Positions 19,381 to 28,346 of a stretch of 64,000 nt of DNA are shown here, piece after piece (position 1 is the stretch's first letter; each line of letters opens with the position of its first letter). Source of the DNA: Thermogemmatispora carboxidivorans (GTDB lineage: Bacteria; Chloroflexota; Ktedonobacteria; Ktedonobacterales; Ktedonobacteraceae); contig NZ_JNIM01000001.1 of the NCBI RefSeq assembly GCF_000702505.1, positions 558,001-622,000 of the forward strand, given 5' to 3'. Under the pieces are notes generated by a model, which had not been told where the DNA came from, ran no database searches, and was given only the letters and a program-made list of their open reading frames with translations. Position numbers and translations under genes: made by a program.

Positions 19381-19389
19381 TGGTACAAT
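19381..19389 (+). promoter_or_regulatory. Extended -10 promoter of acyl-CoA mutase gene
   Basis: TGGTACAAT forms an extended -10 box, with transcription expected to start near 19396, 80 nt before the chosen start codon. No clear -35 box. Confidence 0.4.
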
Positions 19390-19475
19390 ACAACTGTGGA
19401 AATCGTCCTGGGGGGCGGCAATGTCAACGGCTCAGGCCGTCCCACAAGGGTTCTCGACGAAGAGGAGTGAGCGGC

Positions 19476-21209
19476 ATGCTAGACCAGGAATCTGTGGATA
19501 TTGGCAAGGAACCCCGCCTTGTGCAGGGGACCCTCTTTGATAAAGCTGAGCTAGAACGGTTGGCAGCCGAGCAACGGCGCTGGGAAGGAACCACGCTCAA
19601 ACAGTCGCTTGAGCGCATGCCCGAGCGAGAGCACCACATGACCACCTCCAGTGTCCCCATCAAGCGCGTCTACACCCCGCTGGATGTTGCCCACCTGGAT
19701 TACATGCGCGATATCGGCCTGCCGGGCGAGTACCCTTTTACCCGCGGCGTACAGCCGACAATGTATCGGGCCAAGCCCTGGACCATGCGGATGTTTGCCG
19801 GTTTCGGCACAGCTGAAGATACAAACGCGCGCTTCAAGTATCTCCTGCAGCAGGGGCAGACAGGTCTATCGACCGCCTTTGACATGCCCACGCTTTACGG
19901 CTACGACACTGACCATCCGATGGCTGCCGGTGAGTTCGGCAAATGTGGCGTTGCAGTCTCCTCGCTGGCCGACATGGAAATCCTCTTTCAGGATCTGCCC
20001 CTTGATCGCATTACTACTTCCATGACCATCAACAGCCCGGCAGCAGTCATCTGGGCCATGTATATCGTCAACGCCGAGAAGCATGGTTATCCGCGTGAGA
20101 AACTGGGAGGCACTCTACAGAACGATATCCTCAAGGAGTACATAGCGCAGAAAGAGTTTCTCTTTCCTCCCGAACCTTCCCTGCGGCTCGTCGTTGACAC
20201 CATCGAATTTGGCGCGCGCCACATGCCGCGCTGGAACACCGTCAGCATCAGTGGCTATCATATTCGCGAAGCAGGTGCCACTGCTGTCCAGGAGCTGGCC
20301 TTCACCATTGCCGATGGCATGACCTATGTAGAAGCGGCGCTCCAGCGTGGCCTCAAGATTGATGAATTCGCGCCGCGACTCTCCTTTTTCTTCGATGTCC
20401 ATAATGACTTCTTCGAAGAGATCGCCAAATTCCGCGCAGCGCGTCGCATCTGGGCAAAACTCATGCGCGAGCGCTACGGAGCCAAAAATCCGCGTTCCTG
20501 GCTGCTCCGCTGTCACGCTCAGACGGCGGGGGTCTCCCTCACCGCTCAACAGCCGGAGAACAATATCGTACGCACAACCATTCAGGCGCTGGCCGCAGTG
20601 CTCGGAGGCACGCAATCGCTCCACACCAACGCCCTTGATGAAGCGCTGGCGCTTCCCACTGAGAAGGCGGCCCTGATTGCCCTGCGTACCCAGCAGATTA
20701 TTGCCTGCGAGAGCGGGGTCACCAATACTGTCGACCCACTGGGAGGCTCCTACTTTATTGAGAAGCTCACCGATGAGACCGAGCAAGCGGCGTGGGAGTA
20801 TATCAAGCGGATCGAGGAGCTGGGGGGGGTATTGGCCTGTATCCAGAATGGCTTCTTCCAGCGAGAGATTGCCGAATCGGCCTACCGCTATCAACAAGAG
20901 ATCGAGCAACGCAAACGCATCATTGTAGGTGTGAATCAGTACGTCCTGGAAGAGGAGATGAAGGTCCCGACGCTCTACATCGATCGCGAGGGGGAGCGCG
21001 TCCACCTGGAGCGCTTAAACCGTGTGCGCAGAGAGCGGGATCAAGCGGCAGTCAGGAAAGCTCTCGACAGCCTGCGCCGCGTAGCCGAAGGAAGAGAGAA
21101 CACGATGCCGGCCATTATTGAGGCCGTGAAAGCCTATGCCACCCTGGGCGAGATCATGGATGTCTTCCGCTCAGTCTTTGGTGAGTATACAGAGCCGACA
21201 GTTTTCTAG
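19476..21209 (+). CDS. Methylmalonyl-CoA mutase family protein, large (substrate-binding) subunit
   Basis: 577 aa from ATG 19476 (agaggagtgag upstream). It contains only the TIM-barrel acyl-CoA domain ([56 protein letters not shown]) and ends before the B12-binding domain, so it must pair with a separate small subunit not present here. At the two substrate-selecting positions of the family it shows Phe (F107, RMFAGF) where methylmalonyl-CoA mutases have Tyr, but keeps Arg (R237, EPSLRLV). Isobutyryl-CoA mutase-type enzymes have Phe with Gln. The substrate is therefore uncertain. Confidence 0.88.
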   Translation: MLDQESVDIGKEPRLVQGTLFDKAELERLAAEQRRWEGTTLKQSLERMPEREHHMTTSSVPIKRVYTPLDVAHLDYMRDIGLPGEYPFTRGVQPTMYRAKPWTMRMFAGFGTAEDTNARFKYLLQQGQTGLSTAFDMPTLYGYDTDHPMAAGEFGKCGVAVSSLADMEILFQDLPLDRITTSMTINSPAAVIWAMYIVNAEKHGYPREKLGGTLQNDILKEYIAQKEFLFPPEPSLRLVVDTIEFGARHMPRWNTVSISGYHIREAGATAVQELAFTIADGMTYVEAALQRGLKIDEFAPRLSFFFDVHNDFFEEIAKFRAARRIWAKLMRERYGAKNPRSWLLRCHAQTAGVSLTAQQPENNIVRTTIQALAAVLGGTQSLHTNALDEALALPTEKAALIALRTQQIIACESGVTNTVDPLGGSYFIEKLTDETEQAAWEYIKRIEELGGVLACIQNGFFQREIAESAYRYQQEIEQRKRIIVGVNQYVLEEEMKVPTLYIDREGERVHLERLNRVRRERDQAAVRKALDSLRRVAEGRENTMPAIIEAVKAYATLGEIMDVFRSVFGEYTEPTVF

Positions 21210-21510
21210 CCAGGCGAGGGCCTTAGCCAGGAGCCTGGTGCTTCCTGGTGGTTGGAGAAGCTGCCACTAAGGGCGAGGGGGCAGGCGGAGCCAAAACATC
21301 GCGCTGTTACCTGGCTGATCTCCTGGAAGCCAAGCCCTAGAGATTGGTGGACCGGGCTGGATGGCAGGGAGGGCCGCCGACCCCCTGATCCGCCAGGGGT
21401 GGGAAAGCGCGTTGCGTGCGCGCTCTCCTGATGGCATAATAGAATATCGCGCGACCCTTGGGATAAGAGTGAAAGGGCATTACCTGATTTAAGGTGAGGA
21501 TCGAGATGCG
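21210..21510 (+). promoter_or_regulatory. Intergenic region with prmA promoter
   Basis: 301 nt. Short inverted repeats (CCCCTG/CAGGGG at 21382-21399 and AGCGCG/CGCGCT at 21406-21424) are followed by a promoter, TTGCGT at 21412-21417 and CATAAT at 21435-21440 with a 17-nt spacer. The prmA start follows 70 nt later. Confidence 0.4.
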
Positions 21511-22431
21511 ATGCAGTGGATAGAATTAACGGTGCAGGCGCACCCCGAGGCGGTTGAGTCCGTCAGTGAACTCCTCATGCGCTATACGCATGGTGGCGTG
21601 GCCATTGAAGAACCGATCGAACTGCTCGATGACGGGCAGGAATATCGCATTCTCCCCGGCCATCCTGTCAAGATTCATGCCTATCTGCCGGTTGATGGTA
21701 AAGAGGAGGAGGCCCAACAGCGGATTGCTGAGGGGCTGTGGCATCTTGCCAGCATCGGCGCCGGGCTTGTTGGAGAGCTAGAGACGCGCCTGATCCGTGA
21801 AGAAGACTGGGCCACCGCCTGGAAGGAGTCCTATCATGTGACCCATATTGGCCGCCGCCTGGTCATCTGCCCTTCGTGGCGCGAATACAGGCCCGCTGAG
21901 GGCGAGGTTGTCATGACGCTCGATCCCGGCATGGCCTTTGGCACCGGTCTCCATCCGACCACCAGAATGTGTCTGGAGGAGCTGGAACGGCGTGTACAGC
22001 CAGGTATGCGTGTCCTTGACCTGGGAACGGGTTCGGGCATCCTGGCCTTGGCTGCCGCCCTGTTGGGAGCTGACGAGGTCGACGCCTACGATATTAGCGA
22101 TGTTGCTGTCGCCAGCGCCCGCGAGAATGTGGAGCGCAATCATCTTAGCGAACGCATTCGGGTGATTCACGGAACACTCGACGAAGCAAGCAGCCTGGCC
22201 CTGGTTGGTCGCTATCATTTGCTGGTGGTGAACATTCTGGCTGGTGTGATCTGCTCTCTAGCCCCCTTTATGGCGACCGTCCTGGCTCCTGGGGGCCTGC
22301 TGCTAGCCAGCGGAGTGTTGCAGGAGCATCGGGATAAGGTCGAGGAGGCGCTCAAAGGAGCCGGGCTTTGTCCAATGGCCACCGTGCAAACCAATGACTG
22401 GTTGCTTTTTGTCATGCGCAAGCCAGTCTAG
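21511..22431 (+). CDS. prmA: Ribosomal protein L11 methyltransferase
   Basis: 306 aa. PrmA trimethylates ribosomal protein L11 using SAM. The N-terminal L11-recognition domain (~1-95) is followed by the methyltransferase core: LDPGMAFGTGLHPTTRMCLEEL is the family signature, VLDLGTGSGILALAAALLG is motif I, and VVNILAGVICSLAP carries the N-[IV]-L motif. AGGTGAGG lies ~9 nt before the ATG. rsmE follows after 14 nt, a common prmA-rsmE pair. Confidence 0.95.
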   Translation: MQWIELTVQAHPEAVESVSELLMRYTHGGVAIEEPIELLDDGQEYRILPGHPVKIHAYLPVDGKEEEAQQRIAEGLWHLASIGAGLVGELETRLIREEDWATAWKESYHVTHIGRRLVICPSWREYRPAEGEVVMTLDPGMAFGTGLHPTTRMCLEELERRVQPGMRVLDLGTGSGILALAAALLGADEVDAYDISDVAVASARENVERNHLSERIRVIHGTLDEASSLALVGRYHLLVVNILAGVICSLAPFMATVLAPGGLLLASGVLQEHRDKVEEALKGAGLCPMATVQTNDWLLFVMRKPV

Positions 22432-22445
22432 CCTGATGAGCGGCC

Positions 22446-23255
22446 ATGCACCGTTTCTTTGTCTCGCCTGAGTTGTTAGCCCAGACTAACCGTTCCTCGT
22501 TGTACCGGATGATGTTGCCCACAGCAGTAGCTCATCAGGTTCGTGATGTCTTGCGGCTCGCTCCCGGTGAGCGTGTGCTCCTACTTGATAACAGTGGCGA
22601 CGAAATTGAGGCGAGGATTGTACACGCTGGGCGCTCTGGGGTCGAAGTGGAGATCGTCGAGCGGCGTAAGGGCCGTAGCGAGGGCTGCCTCCGGCTAGTG
22701 CTGTATCAGGGACTGCTGAAGTCAGCCCGCTTCGAGTGGATTCTGGAGAAAGGGACAGAGCTGGGTGTCAGCGCTTTTGTCCCGCTCCGCTGCCAGCGAT
22801 CGCAGAGTGGACAAGAGGTGCTGGGAGCGACAAAGGTCCAGCGTTGGCAACGTATTCTCCAGGAAGCGGCGGAACAGTGTGGCAGGTCTCGTCTCCCCGA
22901 ACTGCTTCCCGTACGCAGCCTCCCCCAGGCTTTGGCCGAGCTTCCTGCTGATGCCTTGATCGTGATGCCGTGGGAGCAGGAAAAAAAGCTCGCTCTGCGC
23001 ACAGCCCTGCGCACTCGGCGGCAACAGATACGTGAGGCGGTGCTGCGTGGACCGTTCACTGTGGCCCTCTTTATCGGACCCGAGGGCGGACTGGCCCCCG
23101 AGGAAGTGGCTCTGGCCCGTGAGCATGGCGCTCTCATTGTCTCACTTGGCCCCCGCGTTCTCCGGGCAGAGACAGCGGCTCTGGTGGCCGCTGCCAGCGT
23201 ACTTTACGAATACGAAGATGCAGAGGCAGAGACCGACGAGGCTGTCTCTGGCTAG
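22446..23255 (+). CDS. rsmE: 16S rRNA (uracil-1498-N3)-methyltransferase
   Basis: 269 aa. RsmE methylates U1498 of 16S rRNA. It shows the N-terminal PUA-like part (MHRFFVSPELL, HQVRDVLRLAPGERVLLLDNSG) and the SPOUT trefoil-knot core, with FIGPEGGLAPEEVALA and SLGPRVLRAETAALVA as SAM-binding loops. It lies 14 nt after prmA in the same transcription unit. Confidence 0.95.
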   Translation: MHRFFVSPELLAQTNRSSLYRMMLPTAVAHQVRDVLRLAPGERVLLLDNSGDEIEARIVHAGRSGVEVEIVERRKGRSEGCLRLVLYQGLLKSARFEWILEKGTELGVSAFVPLRCQRSQSGQEVLGATKVQRWQRILQEAAEQCGRSRLPELLPVRSLPQALAELPADALIVMPWEQEKKLALRTALRTRRQQIREAVLRGPFTVALFIGPEGGLAPEEVALAREHGALIVSLGPRVLRAETAALVAAASVLYEYEDAEAETDEAVSG

Positions 23256-23611
23256 CTAACGCTGGTTGATCAGAGAAGGCCCCTTCCTTATCAACACATC
23301 GGCAGAGCATCCACCTATGATGGCCTCCACCTGCCGCAACGCTCACAGCGGTGTGACGGGCAATCGCCGCGCTACTTCCGACAGTGGCCCCGCTTTGACG
23401 AGACAGGCCTGTCAGTCTAGCCCTGCCTCGCCTGGCCCCATTAGTGGAAACCGCTTTCCGCATGGCCCGGACCTTGCTCTCAGGAGCAAGAGATCTCCCT
23501 CTCTAACGAATGCTGAGAAATTTCTGGAATCTGATCCAAAACCTGTTGACAAATCACCAGAGATGTGCTATCTTAATGGCACAAGGTTAGAGAACTCCTC
23601 TAGCCAGATAT
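23256..23611 (+). other. Intergenic region with tRNA operon promoter
   Basis: 356 nt after rsmE. It contains the 12-bp palindrome GACAGGCCTGTC near 23402 and, at its end, the tRNA promoter listed separately. No gene recognised. Confidence 0.5.
23546..23574 (+). promoter_or_regulatory. Promoter of tRNA-Gly/tRNA-Cys operon
   Basis: TTGACA at 23546-23551, 17-nt spacer ending in TGC, and TATCTT at 23569-23574. This is a near-consensus -35 with an extended -10, the strongest promoter I see in the window, ~30 nt before the mature tRNA. Confidence 0.75.
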
Positions 23612-23686
23612 GCGGGAGTGGCTCAGTGGTAGAGCGCTTCCTTGCCAAGGAAGATGTCGCGGGTTCGAATCCCGTCTCCCGCTCCA
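23612..23686 (+). tRNA. tRNA-Gly (GCC)
   Basis: Full cloverleaf: acceptor GCGGGAG/CTCCCGC, D-arm GCTCAGTGGTAGAGC, anticodon stem CTTCC/GGAAG with loop TTGCCAA (anticodon GCC), T-arm GCGGG-TTCGAAT-CCCGT, discriminator T, and encoded CCA. A U73 discriminator fits bacterial tRNA-Gly. Confidence 0.97.
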
Positions 23687-23691
23687 GGTGT

Positions 23692-23762
23692 GGCGACGTG
23701 GCCAAGTGGTAAGGCAGGGCTCTGCAAAAGCCCGATCAGCGGTTCGAATCCGCTCGTCGCCT
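23692..23762 (+). tRNA. tRNA-Cys (GCA)
   Basis: Acceptor GGCGACG/CGTCGCC, anticodon stem GGGCT/AGCCC with loop CTGCAAA (anticodon GCA), T-loop TTCGAAT, and discriminator T73, which is the main identity base of tRNA-Cys. CCA is not encoded. It sits 5 nt after tRNA-Gly, so the two are processed from one transcript. Confidence 0.95.
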
Positions 23763-23783
23763 CCTCCTCTTCTCTCATGGAAA

Positions 23784-23813
23784 GGCGTGATGCTCTACGA
23801 TCACGTCTTTTTT
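23784..23813 (+). terminator. Rho-independent terminator of tRNA operon
   Basis: GGCGTGAT and ATCACGTC pair (8 bp, one G-T) around an 8-nt loop, followed by TTTTTT at 23808-23813. This is the clearest intrinsic terminator in the window; recO starts 20 nt later. Confidence 0.85.
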
Positions 23814-23833
23814 ATTGCTAAGGACTCCAGCGC

Positions 23834-24682
23834 ATGCGGCAGCAGCGTAGCTACTCCACAAGAGCAATTGTCCTCAGACGGATCAACCTCGGTGAGGCAG
23901 ACCGCATTGTGACCCTCCTCACGCCCACTCATGGCAAAATGCAGGCGGTGGCCAAGGGGATACGTCGCCCGACCAGTAAGCTGGCTGGCCATCTAGAACT
24001 CCTCTGCCATAGTCAGTTGCAGCTCGCTCTCGGGCGTGACCTGGATATTGTGACGCAGGCAGAGAGTCGCGAGAGCTTCCTCGATCTGCGCATGAGCCAA
24101 TGGCACATGACCTGCGGCTTCTATCTGGCTGAGCTGGTAGACCGTTTTCTGGAGGAGCATACGCAGCAGAGCCGGATCTACTTTCTTATGCTAGAGATGC
24201 TGCGTGCGCTCGATGCCGATGCGGCCCGCTCTCGGAAGGAGGAGTCACCTGGCCAGGCCGATGATGCCTGGCGAGCGCTTTCGCAATTGCTGTTGCGCTA
24301 CTTCGAGATCCATCTTTTAAGTCTGGTTGGCTACGAGCCGGCCTTCCGCGCCTGTGCTCATTGCGCTGCCGAATTGCGTCCCGAACAAAACGGCTTCTCT
24401 CCTTCGCTGGGGGGCGCCCTCTGTCCTCGCTGTTCCCGCTTCTGGAGTCGTTCCCTCTCTGTGAAGGCGCTGCATGTGTTGCGCGTCCTGCAGCGTAGCG
24501 AGTGGCAGGCCGTTCCTCATTGGCGTCTCAGCCCTTCGCTGCTGCTGGAGATCGAGCGTGTGATGCATGATCTCCTCCGATTTCACCTGGAACGCGACTT
24601 GAAAACCTGGAGTTTTCTTGAAATGCTGCGCCTGGAGCGAAATCTTGACAGTCCCTCCCTTCCCTCCGCTCCGAATCTGTGA
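23834..24682 (+). CDS. recO: DNA repair protein RecO
   Basis: 282 aa. RecO loads RecA with RecR at gaps and anneals SSB-coated DNA. The N-terminal OB fold reads STRAIVLRRINLGEADRIVTLLT and GKMQAVAKGIRRPTSKLAGHLE. A C-terminal helical domain carries a zinc motif, CAHC and, ~20 residues on, CPRC. AAGGA precedes the ATG. The frame of the next transporter overlaps its end but that protein's likely start is 77 nt downstream. Confidence 0.93.
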   Translation: MRQQRSYSTRAIVLRRINLGEADRIVTLLTPTHGKMQAVAKGIRRPTSKLAGHLELLCHSQLQLALGRDLDIVTQAESRESFLDLRMSQWHMTCGFYLAELVDRFLEEHTQQSRIYFLMLEMLRALDADAARSRKEESPGQADDAWRALSQLLLRYFEIHLLSLVGYEPAFRACAHCAAELRPEQNGFSPSLGGALCPRCSRFWSRSLSVKALHVLRVLQRSEWQAVPHWRLSPSLLLEIERVMHDLLRFHLERDLKTWSFLEMLRLERNLDSPSLPSAPNL

Positions 24683-24758
24683 TAGAGTGGTGCTCAGGTC
24701 AGTCCCTTTGCGATTGTCGTTGGGCTTCTTTGCCTATCTCCCTCTGAGGAGGTTGTCC

Positions 24759-26528
24759 ATGAAACCATTTGCTCCCTCAGTCAGTGCTGACCTGGGAGCC
24801 GGGAAACGGCGCACCTCGGGCTATGCAACCTACGCTTTTGTGATCCTGTTCTCCATTAATTTCCTCAACTACATGGATCGTTATGTCTTCACAGGAGCCT
24901 CTACAAGCATTGGCCAGGAGCTGGGACTGGGCTTAGACCAGCTTGGTTACATTGCCTCGGCCTTTCTGATCGTCTACACGCTAGGGACGCTACCTTTTGG
25001 CATCTGGGCTGATCGCACGCGGCGCAAGAACGTAGTGGCGCTCTGCGTGGCTATTTGGAGCCTGGCCACGGCCCTTACTGCCCTGGCCAGCAACTTTATC
25101 GCCCTCTTTCTGTCTCGCATGGTCTTGGGCGTTGGCGAGGCCGGTTACTATCCAGCGGGCACAGCTTTACTGAGCGACTACTATAGTCGTAAGAAGCGGG
25201 CAGGGGTCATGAGTCGTTGGGGAGCAGGCTCGCTGATTGGTCTGATGGTAGGCTTCATCCTCGGTGGCGTTATTGCTGGATTGGGGCAAGGAAGCTGGCG
25301 GCTCGCTTTTCTGATCTCAGGGATTCCTGGCCTCGTGCTGGCCTTGCTGGCCTGGCGCTTACGTGAGCCGCGACGCAATGAGGCTGATGAGCTGGAGGAG
25401 GAGGAAGAGAGGGAGCAAGTCGGCGAACTACAGGAGGTAGAGGGAGAGAGGGTCAGCGCCAGCTCTGATCTTGTCCTTGCCCATTGGAAGTCAGTGGTCA
25501 ACGCGCTGAGCTATCTCTTAGGAGGCTTCATCTTAGGTGGGGGAGTCACCGGCCTGATCCTCAAGAACTGGGGCGTGGCCCTGACCTTTATCGCGATCGG
25601 GTTAGTGCTGGTAGTAGTAATAGCCCTGCTGGCCCTCGGTGGTCTCTTTCTGATGCTGCGCTGGCAGGCCAGTACTACCCGGGCTGAGGAGGCAGGCGCC
25701 GAAGTCGAAGAACAAGGAAGCCCTTCTCTTGCAGAGGCCGTGGTCACTGCTCCTGCTCCACCTGTGGCAGAAGAGCAGCGACTACCCTTTAGCTGGCAGC
25801 AACTCTGGAGGGACTTCACTTCCCTACTGCGCATTCGTAGTCTGATCGTACTGACGCTTGTCCAGGTCTTTGCCTTCTATGCCCAGGGAGCGAGCGTCTC
25901 CTTTTTGCCGGTCTATCTGCATCAGAAAGATGCTCTGGGGCTGACGGTAGCGCAGGCGGCAACGCTCTCGGGCGTAGTGGTAGTCATCGCGGGTATTGCG
26001 GGGATGATCATCGGTGGTTATCTGGCAGATATTCTGAACACCTTCCATCCGGGGGCGCGTATTCTTGTCTGTGGGATTGGCTTTTTGCTCTGCGCCCCAA
26101 GCTTCGCCCTGGCGGTAACCGTGCATAGTACTACCGCCTTTATGGTCTTTTTCTTTATTACAGCTATGCTCATCTTGCTTTATAATGGACCCTGCACAGC
26201 GGCTATTCAGGACACTGTGCCCTCGGCGTTGCGCGCTTCGGCGGTCGCCCTGGCGTTGCTTCTGGCTCACTTGCTCGGCGACGCCTTTGCGCCCTCGCTG
26301 ATTGGGGTGCTGGCCCAGCATTTCGACCCGACACATGGCAGCCATTTTGCCCATGATCTGGCCGGTCAGGACCTGCGCCTGGCGTTGTTGGTGACTTGTG
26401 TACCAATGTTGGTGCTGGCCGGGCTGGTTGGGATCTTCGGCGCACGCTGGATGAAGAGCGATGTTGCTGCCGCCCAGCGCGCCGACGCCCTTGCTCGGGG
26501 GTCCAGTTCGGATGCTGTAATGGCCTAA
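24759..26528 (+). CDS. MFS transporter with central two-helix insertion
   Basis: 589 aa from ATG 24759 (TGAGGAGG upstream). The first half (NFLNYMDRYVFTGAS, GIWADRTRRKNVVALC, LGVGEAGYYPAGTALLSDYY) matches spinster-like/sugar-phosphate MFS carriers. Between helices 6 and 7, where most MFS proteins have a plain loop, ~130 residues hold an acidic tract (ELEEEEEREQ), two extra hydrophobic helices (SVVNALSYLLGGFILGGGVTG and GLVLVVVIALLALGGLFLML) and another acidic linker. The second half resumes at LRIRSLIVLTLVQVFAFYAQG. Substrate unknown. Confidence 0.85.
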   Translation: MKPFAPSVSADLGAGKRRTSGYATYAFVILFSINFLNYMDRYVFTGASTSIGQELGLGLDQLGYIASAFLIVYTLGTLPFGIWADRTRRKNVVALCVAIWSLATALTALASNFIALFLSRMVLGVGEAGYYPAGTALLSDYYSRKKRAGVMSRWGAGSLIGLMVGFILGGVIAGLGQGSWRLAFLISGIPGLVLALLAWRLREPRRNEADELEEEEEREQVGELQEVEGERVSASSDLVLAHWKSVVNALSYLLGGFILGGGVTGLILKNWGVALTFIAIGLVLVVVIALLALGGLFLMLRWQASTTRAEEAGAEVEEQGSPSLAEAVVTAPAPPVAEEQRLPFSWQQLWRDFTSLLRIRSLIVLTLVQVFAFYAQGASVSFLPVYLHQKDALGLTVAQAATLSGVVVVIAGIAGMIIGGYLADILNTFHPGARILVCGIGFLLCAPSFALAVTVHSTTAFMVFFFITAMLILLYNGPCTAAIQDTVPSALRASAVALALLLAHLLGDAFAPSLIGVLAQHFDPTHGSHFAHDLAGQDLRLALLVTCVPMLVLAGLVGIFGARWMKSDVAAAQRADALARGSSSDAVMA

Positions 26529-26591
26529 GCCGAAGAGGGGTCTTCAGCGGCGAGCAGAAAACGGAATCTTTTCGGTGGAGTCTGATAGGTA

Positions 26592-27923
26592 ATGGTGCAT
26601 TTCTATGAGCTGGCGACAATGGATGCAGCCCAGCGCCGGCGTCTACTGCGCCGCGCCGAGCTGCGCATAGAAGAGGTAACCGAGCGCGTGCGGCCAATCG
26701 TCGAGGAGGTACGTGCGCGTGGCGATGCCGCGGTCCTGGAGTATACAGCGCGCTTTGATGGTGTTCAGCTGAGTGCCGAGCGCCTGCGGGTGAGGGCCGA
26801 AGAGATTGAGCGTGCTCATCGTCAACTTGATGGTCGTGTGCGTGTCGCGCTTGAGCAGGCCGTGCGCAATGTCAAGGTCTTTCATCAACGGCAATTGCCG
26901 CAGGAGCAATGGTATACCCAGGTGATGCCGGGGGTCATGGCCGGGGAGCTGGTGACGCCCATCAGCAGCGTGGGTCTCTATGTACCACGTGGCAAAGGGG
27001 CTTTCCCCTCCGTCATGTACATGCTGGCTGCCCCTGCCAGCATTGCCGGCGTACCGCGCATCGTTGTCTGTACGCCGCCTGGCCCCGATGGCGAAATCGA
27101 TGCTGCCTCCCTGGTGGCTGCCGACCTCTGCGGTGTGCACGAGATCTATCGCGTTGGTGGAGCGCAGGCCATAGCGGCTCTCGCTTACGGCACTGAGACC
27201 ATCCCGCGGGTGCATAAGATTACAGGACCTGGCAGCGGCTATGTCGCAGCCGCTAAGCGATTGCTCTATGGGGTCGTTGACGTCGGGCTGCCGGCAGGAC
27301 CCAGTGAGGCTATTCTCCTGGCCGACGACAGCGCTGACCCCGAGCTGGTCGCGCGCGATCTGCTCATCGAAGCCGAGCACGGCCCCGATTCTTCCAGCCT
27401 GCTGGTCACCCCTGCTCGAAGCCTGGCAGAGGCCGTCAGTCAGCTCTTACCGACCAAAATCGCGGCTCTGCCTGAGTGGCGGCGTGCCTTTTGCCGCGCT
27501 GTCCTGGAGGAAGAGAAAGGAACAGGGGGGATCATCCTGACGCGCACTATGGATGAGGCTGTAGACTTTGTCAACGAATATGCTCCCGAGCATCTGGAGG
27601 TTCAGGTACGTGAGCCATTTGCGCTGCTGACGCATCTGCGTAACGCCGGGGAGATTCTCATAGGACCTGCTACCCCCATCTGTCTCGGCAACTATTGCAT
27701 AGGAACCAACGCCATTCTGCCAACCGGCGGCTTTGCTCACACCTTCTCGGCGACCTCGGTTCACGATTTTCTCAAGCGCACGGGCGTAGCCTATGTGACA
27801 GCAACAGGATACCGTGCGTTAGAAGAGACAACGCGGACGCTGGCAGAGTTTGAGGGGTTTCCGGCCCACGCGGCTGCCGTCAACGAGCGACCGCTGTCGA
27901 CGTGGCCAGAAGCCGGGGAGTAG
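26592..27923 (+). CDS. hisD: Histidinol dehydrogenase
   Basis: 443 aa, full length. HisD carries out the last two steps of histidine synthesis (histidinol to histidine with 2 NAD). Family motifs are present: YVPRGKGAFPSVMYMLA, KITGPGSGYVAAAKRLL, GLPAGPSEAILLADDSADP, LIEAEHGPDSSSLL (the catalytic/zinc region with E-H) and EYAPEHLEV. No other his gene is nearby, so the pathway is scattered in this genome. Confidence 0.95.
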   Translation: MVHFYELATMDAAQRRRLLRRAELRIEEVTERVRPIVEEVRARGDAAVLEYTARFDGVQLSAERLRVRAEEIERAHRQLDGRVRVALEQAVRNVKVFHQRQLPQEQWYTQVMPGVMAGELVTPISSVGLYVPRGKGAFPSVMYMLAAPASIAGVPRIVVCTPPGPDGEIDAASLVAADLCGVHEIYRVGGAQAIAALAYGTETIPRVHKITGPGSGYVAAAKRLLYGVVDVGLPAGPSEAILLADDSADPELVARDLLIEAEHGPDSSSLLVTPARSLAEAVSQLLPTKIAALPEWRRAFCRAVLEEEKGTGGIILTRTMDEAVDFVNEYAPEHLEVQVREPFALLTHLRNAGEILIGPATPICLGNYCIGTNAILPTGGFAHTFSATSVHDFLKRTGVAYVTATGYRALEETTRTLAEFEGFPAHAAAVNERPLSTWPEAGE

Positions 27924-27956
27924 GGGAGCAATCGCAAGGGCTGCGGCTAGCTCAGC

Positions 27957-27999
27957 CTGCTCCAGAAAAGGTGGAGCAGTCGGGGCTGGCCGAGCCCCG
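27957..27999 (+). terminator. Tandem hairpins after hisD
   Basis: CTGCTCCA/TGGAGCAG (8 bp, 7-nt loop, 27957-27979) is followed directly by CGGGGCT/AGCCCCG (7 bp, 5-nt loop, 27981-27999). No T-tract follows, so it may be a weak or factor-assisted terminator. Confidence 0.45.
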
Positions 28000-28073
28000 G
28001 GCACGGGATGGCTCAGCTGTGCTGGGTTCACATAGAGATAGTACAATAGCTTACTTCCTGTTCAGCGAAAATG

Positions 28074-28082
28074 TGCTATAAT
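28074..28082 (+). promoter_or_regulatory. Extended -10 promoter of kinase-phosphatase operon
   Basis: TGCTATAAT (within TGTGCTATAAT) is a perfect extended -10. TTCCTG at 28055-28060 could serve as a poor -35. Transcription would begin near 28089, giving a ~258-nt leader. Confidence 0.6.
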
Positions 28083-28346
28083 GCGCCCAGCACCATGAGC
28101 AACGAGCGAGCGTTTTTCCTGGAAAACCAGGGAGCCTGGGCGAGTAGGCTGAAGAAGTGCAACGGATCGAAGGGGAGCGGGACAGGGGCGAACCTGATAG
28201 AGAGGATCGCTAATGTCGGGGGCTTGGGGGTAGCGGAGTGGTAGACAGGCCAGGAGATAGTCGGTGCGTCTTGTAAAGAAGCAAGGGCAAGGGGCGACCC
28301 TTTAATAGAGAATTCAGGGCTGCATCAAGAAGCGGTGTAAGGAAAG
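28083..28346 (+). other. Long structured 5' leader of kinase gene
   Basis: The leader holds hairpins CCTGG-AAAA-CCAGG (28118-28131) and AGCCT/AGGCT (28133-28150), a direct repeat GGATCG, and purine-rich runs. It has no convincing ORF with a ribosome site. I do not match it to a known riboswitch. Confidence 0.4.

Noticed and set aside
18408..19445. 345-aa minus-strand frame starting MGRPEPLTL
   Set aside because: Same strand as the MFS gene but shifted frame; the composition (RRY, SRRL repeats) is that of a frame shadow.
20115..21005. 296-aa frame antisense to the acyl-CoA mutase
   Set aside because: Antisense to highly conserved mutase codons; no ribosome site.
23266..23712. 148-aa plus-strand open frame
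   Set aside because: It runs through the tRNA-Gly gene and its promoter, has no ribosome site and no family features.
28220..28330. tRNA-Leu-like D-arm (GCGGAGTGGTAGACAGGC) in the kinase leader
   Set aside because: The D-arm resemblance is real but no acceptor stem closes it, the would-be anticodon stem has a mismatch and there is no TTCRA T-loop. Not called as tRNA.
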